A stretch of 13,320 nucleotides of DNA, taken from NCBI GenBank assembly GCA_009699565.1, contig WLNX01000025.1, positions 1 to 13,320 on the forward strand. The letters run 5' to 3'. Positions 1 through 7,953 of the stretch are shown here, piece after piece. The first letter of the stretch is position 1; every line of letters starts with the position of its first letter. The notes under the pieces are model-generated. The model made no database searches, was not told the DNA's origin, and worked only from the letters and a program-made list of their open reading frames with translations. Made by a program: the position numbers and the translations under genes. Source of the DNA: Actinomycetota bacterium (GTDB lineage: Bacteria > Actinomycetota > Thermoleophilia > Solirubrobacterales > Solirubrobacteraceae).

Positions 1-277
1 GCGCCGCTGCCGCCTGCATCTCCAGTTCACGCTCGACCCGGTCTTCGATGTACTCCGGCGGCCTCACGATCACGTAAACGACGGTTCCTACGAGTGGGAA
101 GATGAGTGCTGCGGCAGCAGCCGAACGGATCAGCATGCGGTCTTCCAAGCGGCGCTTGGCGTCGGTGTACGTGTACCAGACGAGCGCGAGCCAGATGACG
201 ACCGCCGCCAGGACGATCAGCTGGGCGATCATGTTGAAGAGGCCGTCGAGGCCGAATATTGCGGGAATCAAAGTCAT
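1..277 (-). CDS. Two-span membrane protein, N-terminal part (runs off left edge)
   Basis: About 92 N-terminal residues are visible; the rest lies left of the window. The ATG at 277 gives a protein beginning MTLIPAIFGLDGL. Two hydrophobic segments at about residues 15-36 and 58-76 are separated by a basic, charged loop (YTYTDAKRRLEDR), so this is an integral membrane protein with both ends probably on the same side. After the second span comes RPPEYIEDRVEREL, charged and helical. From memory, actinobacterial proteins of this layout often continue into C-terminal zinc ribbons; that part cannot be seen here, so the family is inference. No good Shine-Dalgarno sequence precedes the ATG. An in-frame GTG eight codons upstream (301) is an alternative start. 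It is the last visible gene of the minus-strand tig-to-folC string and lies 87 bp after the 38-residue peptide gene. Function unknown. Confidence 0.7.
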   Translation of the reverse strand, partial: MTLIPAIFGLDGLFNMIAQLIVLAAVVIWLALVWYTYTDAKRRLEDRMLIRSAAAAALIFPLVGTVVYVIVRPPEYIEDRVERELEMQAAAA

Positions 278-364
278 CTGGTTGGTCCGAGCGTAGGGCA
301 CTCTTCGCCGTCGCCACGCTAAAGCCTTCAGCGCAGGGGCCGGTGAGGACTTTGCCGCAGCGCC

Positions 365-481
365 CTAGAGGAAAACCCTCCCGAGCAGGTAGCCCACTCC
401 GAAGAAGACAAGTATCACGAACGCGACGATCACGGCAACGGCAACGACCATCACGATCACGGGGGGCGTCTTCTCGCTCAC
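365..481 (-). CDS. 38-residue single-span membrane peptide overlapping the folC stop
   Basis: A GTG at 481-479 overlaps the folC TGA stop (480-478) as GTGA, a classic arrangement for translational coupling, and opens a 38-codon frame ending in TAG at 367-365. The peptide begins with a short polar head (SEKTPP) and is then an almost unbroken hydrophobic run from about residue 8 to 36, closing with YLLGRVFL. This is the shape of a single transmembrane peptide with a short N-terminal tail. Composition is dominated by Val, Ile, Ala and Phe, as expected for a membrane span and less so for a random out-of-frame reading. Whether it is expressed is inference, resting on the overlap with folC and on the clean membrane pattern. 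I do not recognise a family. It could assist the membrane protein encoded next downstream, but nothing in the sequence shows that. Confidence 0.55.
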   Translation of the reverse strand: MSEKTPPVIVMVVAVAVIVAFVILVFFGVGYLLGRVFL

Positions 482-1746
482 AGCGTCGAACCGCCCTTGG
501 AATTAGGCGCCCTCATCAGATCGGCAATCAGGTAGAGCGATCCGGCTGCGAAGACGAAGCCGCCGCTTCCAGCGGAGCGGCGCGCGTCCTCTAGGGCAGC
601 GTGCGGCGCATCAACAACAACCGATGGAGGCCCGCCAACCGACCGGCAGATCGCCGCAAGCTGCGACGGAGCGAGAGCCCGAGGATTTGTACAGCGCGTG
701 AAGACGAGGCTGTCGCTGCAGGCTGCGAGTTCGCGAATCACCGCTTCAGCGTCCTTGTCGGCGAGGACGGAAACGCATCCCGTCACCTCACGACCTGCGC
801 TGTCGGCCGCAACCGACGCCGCCAACGCCCTGGCGCCTTCGGCGTTGTGTGCGCCGTCGAAGATCGTTGTGGGGTCGGAGGAGACGAGCTGGTAACGGCC
901 GGGGACGGTCACCTCGCGGGCAGCCTGTGAGACCGCTGCGGCGTCGAGCGAGCCGAGCAGGGCGTGTGCTGCCGCGGCCGCCAACGCAAAGTTGCGCCGC
1001 TGAAAGCGGCCGCCGACGGCAAGTTCGGCAGGCGCGTCACTGCCGGCGACCACGAGCCGCGCACCCTGCTCCTCGCAACGGGCCGCGGCGACCGCGAGAA
1101 CTTCGTGGTCGAGGTCATTTGCGACGACCAAGGTTCCGCCCGGGCGGACTACATCAAGCTTCTCGCGCGCGATCTCAGCGAGCGTGGAACCGAGCAGCTC
1201 GGTGTGCTCGAGGCTCGTCGATGTAAGGACCTGAACCGCCGAGTCGATCACGTTGCTGGCATCAAGGCGGCCGCCAAGCCCGGCTTCAACGACGGAGACC
1301 TGAACGGCGGCCTGATCAAATACAAGGAAAGCGGCGGCGGTCAAGGCCTCGAACTGGGTCACACTGCCGCCGGAGGGATCGCGGGTCTGCAAGTCCGCTG
1401 CGGCGGCGCAGACCCGGCGTGCGGCGGACGCGAAGGCACCGTCCGCGCAAGGGGCACCGTCGATCAGGATCCGCTCGGTGAACGAGACGAAGTGCGGGGA
1501 CAGGTAGGCGCCGGTCGACAACCCGTGCGCCCCGACTATCGCCGCGATCATTCGGGTCACTGAAGACTTCCCGTTAGAGCCGACGACATGGACCGCCGGT
1601 CCCCGTTTCTCGGGCGAGCCGAGCTGCGCAAGCAGCGCCGATATCCGTTCCAAGCCAAAGCTGATTCCAAACTGCTCCAGCGAGAGAATCCACGACTCGG
1701 CTTCCTCCAAGGTCCACGCTTCCGGCCTCTGCGCCCCCTCACTCAT
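478..1746 (-). CDS. folC: Bifunctional folylpolyglutamate synthase / dihydrofolate synthase
   Basis: A 422-residue Mur-ligase-type enzyme that joins glutamate to dihydropteroate or to folates using ATP, in the cytoplasm. Visible motifs in order: the ATP P-loop HVVGSNGKSS (about residues 53-62), the folate-loop region YLSPHFVSFTERI (81-93), VVEAGLGGRLDASN (152-165), the metal/ATP region SLEHTELLGSTLAEIAREK (178-196) whose lysine is the usual carbamylated residue, the C-domain motif IFDGAHN (295-301), and the terminal GSLYL (402-406). Length and order match FolC. Two small departures from the common form are visible: GKSS for the usual GKGS in the P-loop, and EHTE for the usual DHTE. The start ATG lies 13 nt after the valS stop with a GCAGG stretch before it, so it is cotranscribed with valS. 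Next to valS is a recurring location for folC in Gram-positive bacteria. Confidence in function is high. Confidence 0.96.
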   Translation of the reverse strand: MSEGAQRPEAWTLEEAESWILSLEQFGISFGLERISALLAQLGSPEKRGPAVHVVGSNGKSSVTRMIAAIVGAHGLSTGAYLSPHFVSFTERILIDGAPCADGAFASAARRVCAAAADLQTRDPSGGSVTQFEALTAAAFLVFDQAAVQVSVVEAGLGGRLDASNVIDSAVQVLTSTSLEHTELLGSTLAEIAREKLDVVRPGGTLVVANDLDHEVLAVAAARCEEQGARLVVAGSDAPAELAVGGRFQRRNFALAAAAAHALLGSLDAAAVSQAAREVTVPGRYQLVSSDPTTIFDGAHNAEGARALAASVAADSAGREVTGCVSVLADKDAEAVIRELAACSDSLVFTRCTNPRALAPSQLAAICRSVGGPPSVVVDAPHAALEDARRSAGSGGFVFAAGSLYLIADLMRAPNSKGGSTL

Positions 1747-1759
1747 GGGAACCTGCAGC

Positions 1760-4309
1760 TCAATCGCCCAGCGCGGCGAGTTCTTCGCGCAGCCGGTCCA
1801 GCTTCGCCTTCTCGCCTTCCACCAGTTCTGCAGGCGCCTTCGCCACGAACGCCTCGTTCGAGAGCTTGCTCTCGGCGCGCGCGATCTCCTGCTCTACGGC
1901 AGCTCGGCGCTGGGCTCGCTCGCGCTGCTGCGCGTCGCGGTCGATTGCATCGCCGGCGCTTATCTCAATGCTGCCGGAGGCGACGGGGACGCTGTCGGTG
2001 ACCTCTCCGTCGAACGCATCCAGGTCCAGCTTTGCCAGTCGCGCAACTAGCGCCTCGTCGGCGCTAAGCGCGGGCGAGTCAACCCTCGCGCCGAGGCGAG
2101 CGCCGGGCTTGACGTTCGCACCGCTGCGCCATGAGCGAAGCGCGGTCACGGCAGCGATCACGTCGGCGACTCGCTGCTCGGCGTCGCCGTCGATCAGAGC
2201 CTCGTCCGAAGCCGGGTACGGTGCACCAAGAAGCAGTCCTTCTGCACCTGGAACTTCGGCCCAAAGGTCTTCGGTGACGAACGGGATAAACGGATGCGCA
2301 AGCGCCAACGTCGACCGGAGCACAAAGCAGACGGTCGCCGACAGCTCGCGGTCAAACTCGCGGCCCTTGATCAGCTCGAGGTACCAGTCACAGAGCTCGC
2401 CGTAGACGAAGTCGTAAAGGCCGAATGCGGCCTTCGAGAAGTCGAATTGCTCAATGAGGGCCGAGATATCCTCGATCGTCCGCTGGAGCCTCGAGACGAT
2501 CCAGCGGTCTTCGACGGGCCGATCGGGGCCAACGAACGGCTCCTGCCCCACTTCGCCGTCAACGTTGAGCAGAACAAAGCGGGATGCGTTGAAGAGCTTG
2601 TTTGCCAGAGCCTGCCCCTGCTCGACGCGCTCACGTGAGTAGCGAACATCCTGTGTGGATGACATCGCGAGCAGGCCGAAGCGCACCGCGTCGGCGCCGT
2701 GCTCGTCGATCTCCGTGATCGGATCGATCCCAGTACCGAGAGACTTGCTCATCCGTCGCCCGTCCGGCGCTTGGATCACCGGGTGCACGTAGACGTCGCT
2801 GAACGGAACATCGCCGGTGAAGCGCAGTCCCATCATCACCATTCGGGCGACCCAAAGGAACAGAATGTCGCGCGCGGTCGAGAGCACGTCGGTCGGGTAG
2901 AAGGCCTTCAGTTCTGGCGTCTTGTCGGGCCAACCGAGCGTCGCGAACGGCCACAGAGCCGAGCTGAACCATGTGTCGAGCACGTCCTCCTCGCGTGTCC
3001 AACCATCCCCCTCGGGCTCCTCCATTCCAACGAACGTCTCATCTGCGCGATACCAGACCGGCAACCTGTGCCCCCACCAGAGCTGACGGGAGATGCACCA
3101 CGGGCGAATCTCTTCCAGCCAGTCCGTGTAGCGCTTCGCTTGGCTGGGCGGGTGAATCCGAACCCGGCCGTCCTTGACGGCGTCGATTGCCGGCGGAGCC
3201 AGCTCGTCCATCCGCATGAACCACTGGAGCGAGATCAGCGGCTCAATGCGCTCGCCGGAGCGGTGCGAGAAGGGAACGGCATGCTCATAGGGCTCCTCGC
3301 CGCGCAGCAGTCCCTGTTCGCGCAGCTCGGCGACGACCTGCTGCTGCGCTTCAGCCGCTTTGAGACCGGCAAACTTGCCAGCGAGCTCGCTCATGCAGCC
3401 GTCTTCCCCGATGACGATGATCTCCTCGAGTCCGTGGCGGCGGCCGATCTCAAAGTCGTTCGGGTCATGCGCCGGGGTGATCTTCAGTGCGCCGGTGCCG
3501 AAGTCGACCTTCACGTAGTCGTCGGCAATGATCTCGAGCTCACGATCGGTCAACGGCAGCAGAACCTTCTTCCCGATCAGCTCCTTGTATCGCTCGTCGG
3601 CGGGATTGACGGCGACGGCGCTGTCACCGAGCATCGTCTCCGGACGCACGGTCGCGACCACGACTTCGCCGCTCCCGTCGGCCAGCGGATATGCGATCGA
3701 GTAGAGCGTGTCGGTCACTTCGCGCTCTTCGACTTCGAGATCCGAGATCGCAGAGCGGCTGCCCGGATCCCAGTTGACGAGGTACTGGTCGCGGTAGATG
3801 CAGCCGTCTTCATAGAGGTCGCAGAAGACCTGGCGTACTGCGCGCTCGTAGCCCTCGTCGAGCGTGAAGCGCTCGCGTTCGTAGTCGCATGAGGCGCCCA
3901 AACGGCCGAACTGCTCGATGATTGTCCCGCCGAACTCTTCGCGCCATTGCCAGACCCGCTCGACGAATGCCTCGCGACCGATCTCCTCGCGTGAAGTTCC
4001 TTCCTCAATAAGTCGCTTCTCGACCTGAGTCTGCGTCGCGATTCCGGCGTGGTCGGTTCCGAGGATCCACTCGGTTCTCACTCCGCGCATCCTTTGATAA
4101 CGAATCAAGACGTCCTGGATCGAACCGTTGAGCGCGTGACCCATGTGGAGTGCGCCCGTCACGTTGGGCGGCGGGATCGCAATCGAGTAGTTGTCTGCGG
4201 CGTCGCCTTCGGCATCGGCGTGGAACATGCCCGAGTCGAGCCAGCGCTGCATGATCGGAGGTTCGGCCTCGGCCGGCTCGAAACGCTTCCTGTCTACAAA
4301 ATCATCCAC
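1760..4309 (-). CDS. valS: Valyl-tRNA synthetase
   Basis: Class I aminoacyl-tRNA synthetase that charges tRNA-Val and edits mis-charged threonine. Using the GTG at 4309 the protein is 849 residues beginning (M)DDFVDRKRFEPAEAEP, which lines up with the usual ValRS N-terminus. Visible in order (this numbering): PPPNVTGALHMGH with the HIGH-type motif at about 55-58, WILGTDHAGIATQ (81-93), the CP1 editing domain with RPETMLGD (222-229) and GTGALKITPAHDPNDFEIG (271-289), WCISRQLWWGH (404-414), the KMSKS-type loop RMSKS (519-523), the anticodon-binding region, and a C-terminal charged coiled-coil arm (about 790-847). The open frame extends upstream to an ATG at 4426, but that 39-residue extension resembles no ValRS N-terminus I know and would overlap the preceding 88-residue gene by 77 nt, so I chose GTG 4309. 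No strong Shine-Dalgarno sequence supports either start. Confidence 0.96.
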   Translation of the reverse strand: MDDFVDRKRFEPAEAEPPIMQRWLDSGMFHADAEGDAADNYSIAIPPPNVTGALHMGHALNGSIQDVLIRYQRMRGVRTEWILGTDHAGIATQTQVEKRLIEEGTSREEIGREAFVERVWQWREEFGGTIIEQFGRLGASCDYERERFTLDEGYERAVRQVFCDLYEDGCIYRDQYLVNWDPGSRSAISDLEVEEREVTDTLYSIAYPLADGSGEVVVATVRPETMLGDSAVAVNPADERYKELIGKKVLLPLTDRELEIIADDYVKVDFGTGALKITPAHDPNDFEIGRRHGLEEIIVIGEDGCMSELAGKFAGLKAAEAQQQVVAELREQGLLRGEEPYEHAVPFSHRSGERIEPLISLQWFMRMDELAPPAIDAVKDGRVRIHPPSQAKRYTDWLEEIRPWCISRQLWWGHRLPVWYRADETFVGMEEPEGDGWTREEDVLDTWFSSALWPFATLGWPDKTPELKAFYPTDVLSTARDILFLWVARMVMMGLRFTGDVPFSDVYVHPVIQAPDGRRMSKSLGTGIDPITEIDEHGADAVRFGLLAMSSTQDVRYSRERVEQGQALANKLFNASRFVLLNVDGEVGQEPFVGPDRPVEDRWIVSRLQRTIEDISALIEQFDFSKAAFGLYDFVYGELCDWYLELIKGREFDRELSATVCFVLRSTLALAHPFIPFVTEDLWAEVPGAEGLLLGAPYPASDEALIDGDAEQRVADVIAAVTALRSWRSGANVKPGARLGARVDSPALSADEALVARLAKLDLDAFDGEVTDSVPVASGSIEISAGDAIDRDAQQRERAQRRAAVEQEIARAESKLSNEAFVAKAPAELVEGEKAKLDRLREELAALGD

Positions 4310-4349
4310 GGCGCCGGAGTCTACGACCCGTGCGCCGACGGGCAGCCGC

Positions 4350-4616
4350 TCAGCCGCGCTTGCGTCCGCCTCGCAGCCCCGGGACGGGAATCGGCGACAG
4401 GTCGGCGACAAGCGATCGATGGTCAACCCGGCGCGCGATGTCGATCAGGTGTGCGCGCTGCTCAGAGGTCATCCGGCCGGGGATCCCGCGCGACTCGGTG
4501 AGGATCTTCAGCGCCTTCGTCCGGTCCTTCTTGTCCAGTCTGCGCCAGTGGTCGTTAATCACGATTGTCGCCTGCATCGCGGCCATCCATGGAATTGATT
4601 TGAACTTTGGCTTCAT
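4350..4616 (-). CDS. Small basic protein of unknown function between clpX and valS
   Basis: An 88-residue protein starting MKPKFKSIPWMAAM at the ATG four bases after the clpX stop; the stop is at 4350, 40 nt before the preferred valS GTG. The frame extends upstream into clpX (ATG at 4661), but the start just after the clpX stop is the natural one. The sequence is very rich in Arg and Lys. It has a predicted helical middle (NDHWRRLDKKDRTKALKIL, then SEQRAHLIDIARRV) and a Pro/Gly/Arg tail (PIPVPGLRGGRKRG), as expected for a small nucleic-acid- or ribosome-associated protein. That role is inference from charge only. I see no cysteines, signal peptide or membrane span, and I do not recognise a named family. 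Tight packing between clpX and valS implies cotranscription with them. Confidence 0.72.
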   Translation of the reverse strand: MKPKFKSIPWMAAMQATIVINDHWRRLDKKDRTKALKILTESRGIPGRMTSEQRAHLIDIARRVDHRSLVADLSPIPVPGLRGGRKRG

Positions 4617-4620
4617 CGTT

Positions 4621-5898
4621 CTAGCTCGCTGCGGGAAGCTGATCGTCGTCCTGGCTCTCATCTGTGGACTGCGTAACTAGGGTTGGAGGGAAGCCGCTCT
4701 CGACCGACTCGCGCGTAACCACACACTTGGTTACGTCGCCGCGCGACGGCAGCTCGAACTGAACTTCAAGGAGGACCTCCTCGAGGATCGACCGCAACCC
4801 TCGCGCTCCAGTTTCGCGCTCGAGAGCCTTATCTGCAATGCAGTCGAGAGCGTCGTCCGCGAAGACCAATTCGATCCCGTCGAAGGCAAAGAAGGTCTGG
4901 AACTGGCGCGTAAGGGCGTTGCGCGGCTCGGTCAGGATCGAAATCAGGTCGGCGCGCGTCAACTGGTGGACGGCACTCGTCACCGGAAGCCGGCCGATGA
5001 ACTCGGGGATCAGGCCGTAGTTGACGAGGTCTTCGGGGAGACACTCTGCGAAAACCTTGCCCGGGTCGTGCTCGCTCTTGCTCTCGATCGCCGCCCCGAA
5101 ACCAACACCCTTGTTGCCCACGCGCTTCTCGATCACCTGGTCTAGATTGGCGAATGCTCCGCCGCAGATGAAGAGAATGTTGCTGGTGTCGATCGTCAGG
5201 AATTCCTGATGCGGGTGCTTGCGGCCGCCTTGCGGGGGAACGCTCGCAGTAGTGCCCTCGAGGATCTTCAGCAGAGCCTGCTGGACGCCTTCGCCTGAGA
5301 CGTCGCGCGTGATCGACGGGCTTTCCGACTTGCGGGCGACCTTGTCGACCTCGTCGATGTAGATGATGCCCGTCTCGGCCTTCTTGACGTCGTAGTCGGC
5401 TGCCTGGATCAGCTTCAGCAGGATGTTCTCGACGTCCTCGCCGACGTAGCCTGCCTCCGTCAGCGCAGTCGCGTCGGCGATCGCAAACGGCACGTTGAGG
5501 AGCTTTGCGAGCGTCTGCGCCAGCAGCGTCTTGCCACAGCCGGTTGGACCCAGCAGCAGGATGTTTGACTTCTGCAATTCGATCTCGTTGTCGTCGCCCT
5601 GCGCCATCTGAATGCGCTTGTAGTGGTTGTAGACGGCGACCGAAAGCGAGCGTTTTGCCTCTTCCTGACCGATTACGTACTCGTCAAGGAAGTCGTAGAT
5701 CTCCTTGGGGCGCGGCAGGTTCTCAAGGTCGAACGAGGACGGAACGGCGAGTTCCTCGTCGATGATCTCATTGCAGAGGTCGATGCATTCGTCGCAGATG
5801 TAGACGCCGGGGCCGGCGATCAGCTTCTTTACCTGCCGCTGTGACTTGCCGCAGAAGCTGCAGAGCAGCTGTTCACTTGAATCGGTCGGACGCGCCAT
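4621..5898 (-). CDS. clpX: ATP-dependent Clp protease ATP-binding subunit ClpX
   Basis: AAA+ unfoldase that threads tagged proteins into ClpP. At 425 residues it is the usual length. The N-terminal zinc-binding domain has C13xxC16 and C35xxC38. The AAA+ core shows the Walker A motif GPTGCGKT (117-124), the GYVG pore loop (150-153), Walker B IIYIDEVDK (178-186), the RKH loop (226-228), the ClpP-docking loop as VGF (265-267; IGF or LGF in relatives), the arginine-finger region EFIGRLP (299-305), and sensor 2 ETGARGLRS (362-370). The C-terminal tail is acidic (DESQDDDQLPAAS). The ATG is preceded by a strong GGAGAAGGGG Shine-Dalgarno sequence, confirming the start. It lies 34 nt downstream of clpP and is probably cotranscribed with it; the two products form the ClpXP complex. 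Confidence 0.98.
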   Translation of the reverse strand: MARPTDSSEQLLCSFCGKSQRQVKKLIAGPGVYICDECIDLCNEIIDEELAVPSSFDLENLPRPKEIYDFLDEYVIGQEEAKRSLSVAVYNHYKRIQMAQGDDNEIELQKSNILLLGPTGCGKTLLAQTLAKLLNVPFAIADATALTEAGYVGEDVENILLKLIQAADYDVKKAETGIIYIDEVDKVARKSESPSITRDVSGEGVQQALLKILEGTTASVPPQGGRKHPHQEFLTIDTSNILFICGGAFANLDQVIEKRVGNKGVGFGAAIESKSEHDPGKVFAECLPEDLVNYGLIPEFIGRLPVTSAVHQLTRADLISILTEPRNALTRQFQTFFAFDGIELVFADDALDCIADKALERETGARGLRSILEEVLLEVQFELPSRGDVTKCVVTRESVESGFPPTLVTQSTDESQDDDQLPAAS

Positions 5899-5932
5899 CG
5901 TTACCCCTTCTCCAAACTAAGGCGCCGCCCAG

Positions 5933-6517
5933 CTAGTGCTTGGCGATCACCTTGTCAATGATTCCGTATTCGGCAGCCTCTTCGGCCGACATGAAGTAGT
6001 CGCGTTCGGTGTCCGTGCGCACCTTGTCGTACTCCTGGCCGGTGTGCTCGGCAAGGATGTGGTCGAGGCGCTGACGGACGTCGATGATCTCCTTCGCGTG
6101 GATCTCAATGTCGGTCGCCTGACCTTCAAAGCCGGAGCTGACCTGATGGATCAGGATCTTCGCGTTGGGGAGCGCCATCCGCTTGCCGGGTGCGCCGCCT
6201 GCAAGCAGCAGGGCGCCCATCGACATTGCGATGCCGACGCAGATCGTCGACACGTCGGGCTTGATGAACTGCATCGTGTCGTAGATCGCGAGGCCGGAGT
6301 AGACCGAACCGCCGGGCGAGTTGATGTAGATCGAGATGTCCTTGTCGGGATCCTGCGACTCAAGGTGGAGCAGCTGCGCCACCACGAGGTTCGCAATCTG
6401 ATCGTCAACCTGCGTGCCAAGAAAGATGATGCGCTCGTTGAGAAGGCGCGAGTAGATGTCAAACGAACGTTCTCCGCGTGAGGTCTGCTCGACCACCATT
6501 GGGACTAGGGGGCTCAT
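5933..6517 (-). CDS. clpP: ATP-dependent Clp protease proteolytic subunit ClpP
   Basis: Serine protease that forms the tetradecameric barrel of ClpXP. With the ATG at 6517 it has 194 residues and starts MSPLVPMVVEQTSRGERSFD, like typical ClpP after a short propeptide. The catalytic triad is visible: Ser99 in GIAMSMGA, His124 in LIHQ and Asp173 in ERDYFMSAEEA. The handle and oligomer motifs YINSPGGSVYSGLAIYDTMQ and ILIHQVSSGFEGQATDIEI are intact, so the enzyme should be active. The frame runs upstream to a TTG at 6577, but only the 6517 ATG has a suitable Shine-Dalgarno sequence (GCGAGGACC just before it). The gene sits 105 nt after tig and 34 nt before clpX. Many actinobacteria carry two or more clpP genes; only one is in this window. 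I did not find a convincing ClgR-type palindrome in the tig-clpP gap. Confidence 0.98.
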   Translation of the reverse strand: MSPLVPMVVEQTSRGERSFDIYSRLLNERIIFLGTQVDDQIANLVVAQLLHLESQDPDKDISIYINSPGGSVYSGLAIYDTMQFIKPDVSTICVGIAMSMGALLLAGGAPGKRMALPNAKILIHQVSSGFEGQATDIEIHAKEIIDVRQRLDHILAEHTGQEYDKVRTDTERDYFMSAEEAAEYGIIDKVIAKH

Positions 6518-6622
6518 GGTCCTCGCTTTGTTTCGGTCGGCTGGATTAATTCCTGCCACGTGCAACTTTGCTCGCAACCGGAGCCTCGAAGACTAGCAAT
6601 GGAGCTGAGCCGAAACTGCGGT

Positions 6623-7930
6623 TCAGGACGGGCTTGTCGCGACGGCGCTCTCGACGATCAGATCGAGCGCCTGACGCTGCGAGAGCTCGTCGATCAGGTC
6701 GTCCAGACGGCCTGCGCTCTCGAGCCTGTCGCGAAGCTTTTCGGGAGTTGTTTCCTCCTGAACCGCCGACGCCTGCAGCGCGCTGAGGATGTCGCCGTCT
6801 CCCGGCTCGATCGCCTCGGCCTCGACAACGGCGACGAGGGCCGCCTCGTGTCGGATCGTCTTCTCGGCCGCTTCGGCGCTCTCCGCGAGCATCTCCTCTT
6901 CGGTCCGTCCGGAAATCTGAAAGTACATCTCGCGGCTAATGCCCTGATGAGAAAGCTGATGGAGCATGCGGTCGAGCAGCTCCGCAGCCCTGGCCTCGAC
7001 CAGTGCCTTCGGCAGGTCGATCTTCGCCTTCTCCGCGACTGCCTCAAGCACCGCCTCGCGGTATTCCTCCTCAGCCTTGTCGGCGTCGGCCTCGAGCATC
7101 CGGGTGGCGAGGTCTTCGCGCAGTTCGGCGAGCGTTTCGAGGCCGGCGGCGTCGTTGGCGAAATCGTCGTTCAGTTCGGGCATGACCCGGCGGCGGATCT
7201 CGGTCGCGGTGACCGCGAACTCGGCATCCTTGCCGGCCAGCTGCTCGGCCTGGTAATCGTCCGGGAAGGCGAGCTTGACGGTCCGCTCGTCGCCGGCCTT
7301 GATCCCCTCAAGCTGCTCCTCGAAGCCCGGAATCAGGCGCCCAGATCCAAGCTCAATCAACTGGTCGGTTCCCTCTCCGCCTTCAAACACTTCACCGTCG
7401 ATCGAGCCGACGTAGTTCATCACCACGAAGTCGCCGGTCCCGGCGGCCTCCTCTACAGCCTCGAGGCTCGCCATCCGCTCTCGCATCTCTTCGATCTGAG
7501 CGTCGATAGCTTCGGCGTCGGCGGCCGGCTCGCGCCGCTCCACCTTCAGCCCCTTGTACTTGCCCAGCTTTGCGACCGGACGAACGCCGATCTCAAAGCT
7601 GAATTCCAGCGGCTCTCCCGCTGCTGGCAGCTCGCCTAGCTCCACCTCTGGTTGTCCAACAATCGCCAGCCGGGCCTGGTCCACGGCTTCGCTGTACCAC
7701 TGACCGAGCGCGCTTCGAATCGTCTCGTCGACTACCGCCTCACGACCGATCCTCTGGATCACGACCTCGGCGGGAATCTTGCCTTTGCGGAAGCCGGCCA
7801 TCTTCATTTCCTTGCCCATCGAGCGGGCCGTCTGAGCGACCTTGCGGTCGAGCTCCTCGACGGGCACCTGAACTTCGACGCGGACGCGCGATTCGGGCAG
7901 TTCTTTGACGGTCGAGGTGACGTTGGTCAT
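6623..7930 (-). CDS. tig: Trigger factor (ribosome-bound chaperone, peptidyl-prolyl isomerase)
   Basis: A 435-residue chaperone that binds the ribosome near the exit tunnel and shields nascent chains. In this numbering the N-terminal ribosome-binding domain carries the signature GFRKGKIP (about 46-53). The FKBP-type PPIase domain spans about 162-245 (GDFVVMNYVGSIDGEVFE, then LIPGFEEQLEGIKAGDER), followed by the helical C-terminal chaperone arms. The acidic, Ala/Glu-rich composition is normal for the family. The start is either the ATG at 7930 or a GTG at 7939. I chose the ATG, because a TATCGT box at 7943-7938 overlaps the GTG and ends 7 nt before the ATG, as for a leaderless transcript. No Shine-Dalgarno sequence is visible. 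It is the first gene of the tig-clpP-clpX string; divergent to it, 23 bp away, is a small plus-strand ORF. Confidence 0.97.
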   Translation of the reverse strand: MTNVTSTVKELPESRVRVEVQVPVEELDRKVAQTARSMGKEMKMAGFRKGKIPAEVVIQRIGREAVVDETIRSALGQWYSEAVDQARLAIVGQPEVELGELPAAGEPLEFSFEIGVRPVAKLGKYKGLKVERREPAADAEAIDAQIEEMRERMASLEAVEEAAGTGDFVVMNYVGSIDGEVFEGGEGTDQLIELGSGRLIPGFEEQLEGIKAGDERTVKLAFPDDYQAEQLAGKDAEFAVTATEIRRRVMPELNDDFANDAAGLETLAELREDLATRMLEADADKAEEEYREAVLEAVAEKAKIDLPKALVEARAAELLDRMLHQLSHQGISREMYFQISGRTEEEMLAESAEAAEKTIRHEAALVAVVEAEAIEPGDGDILSALQASAVQEETTPEKLRDRLESAGRLDDLIDELSQRQALDLIVESAVATSPS

Positions 7931-7937
7931 CGGCGGC

Positions 7938-7943
7938 ACGATA
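7938..7943 (-). promoter_or_regulatory. Putative -10 box of a leaderless tig promoter
   Basis: Read on the minus strand this is TATCGT (TAnnnT form), ending 7 nt before the tig ATG at 7930, so transcription would begin at or next to the start codon. No Shine-Dalgarno sequence is present. No good TTGACA-like box is seen at 16-18 bp spacing, so the call rests on the -10 box and its position only. Confidence 0.4.
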
Positions 7944-7947
7944 GCGT
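7942..7947 (+). promoter_or_regulatory. Putative -10 box of a leaderless promoter for the 47-residue ORF
   Basis: TAGCGT (TAnnnT form) occupies exactly -12 to -7 relative to the GTG at 7954, the position expected when the start codon is also the transcription start. It shares two bases with the opposing tig box, so the two polymerases would compete for the same DNA. No clear -35 box. Confidence 0.3.
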
Positions 7948-7953
7948 CAGAGC

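Noticed and set aside
2699..3892. 397-codon plus-strand open frame within valS
   Set aside because: It lies wholly antisense to conserved ValRS sequence, with His/Arg/Val-rich composition and no motifs.
6518..6622. Possible ClgR-type operator in the tig-clpP gap
   Set aside because: I looked for a symmetrical CGC/GCG-type element and found only loose partial symmetry around GTTGCGAGCAAAGTTGCACG; not supportable.
6560..7639. 359-codon plus-strand open frame antisense to tig
   Set aside because: Trigger factor on the minus strand is certain; the plus frame mirrors its codon bias and has no domain signature.
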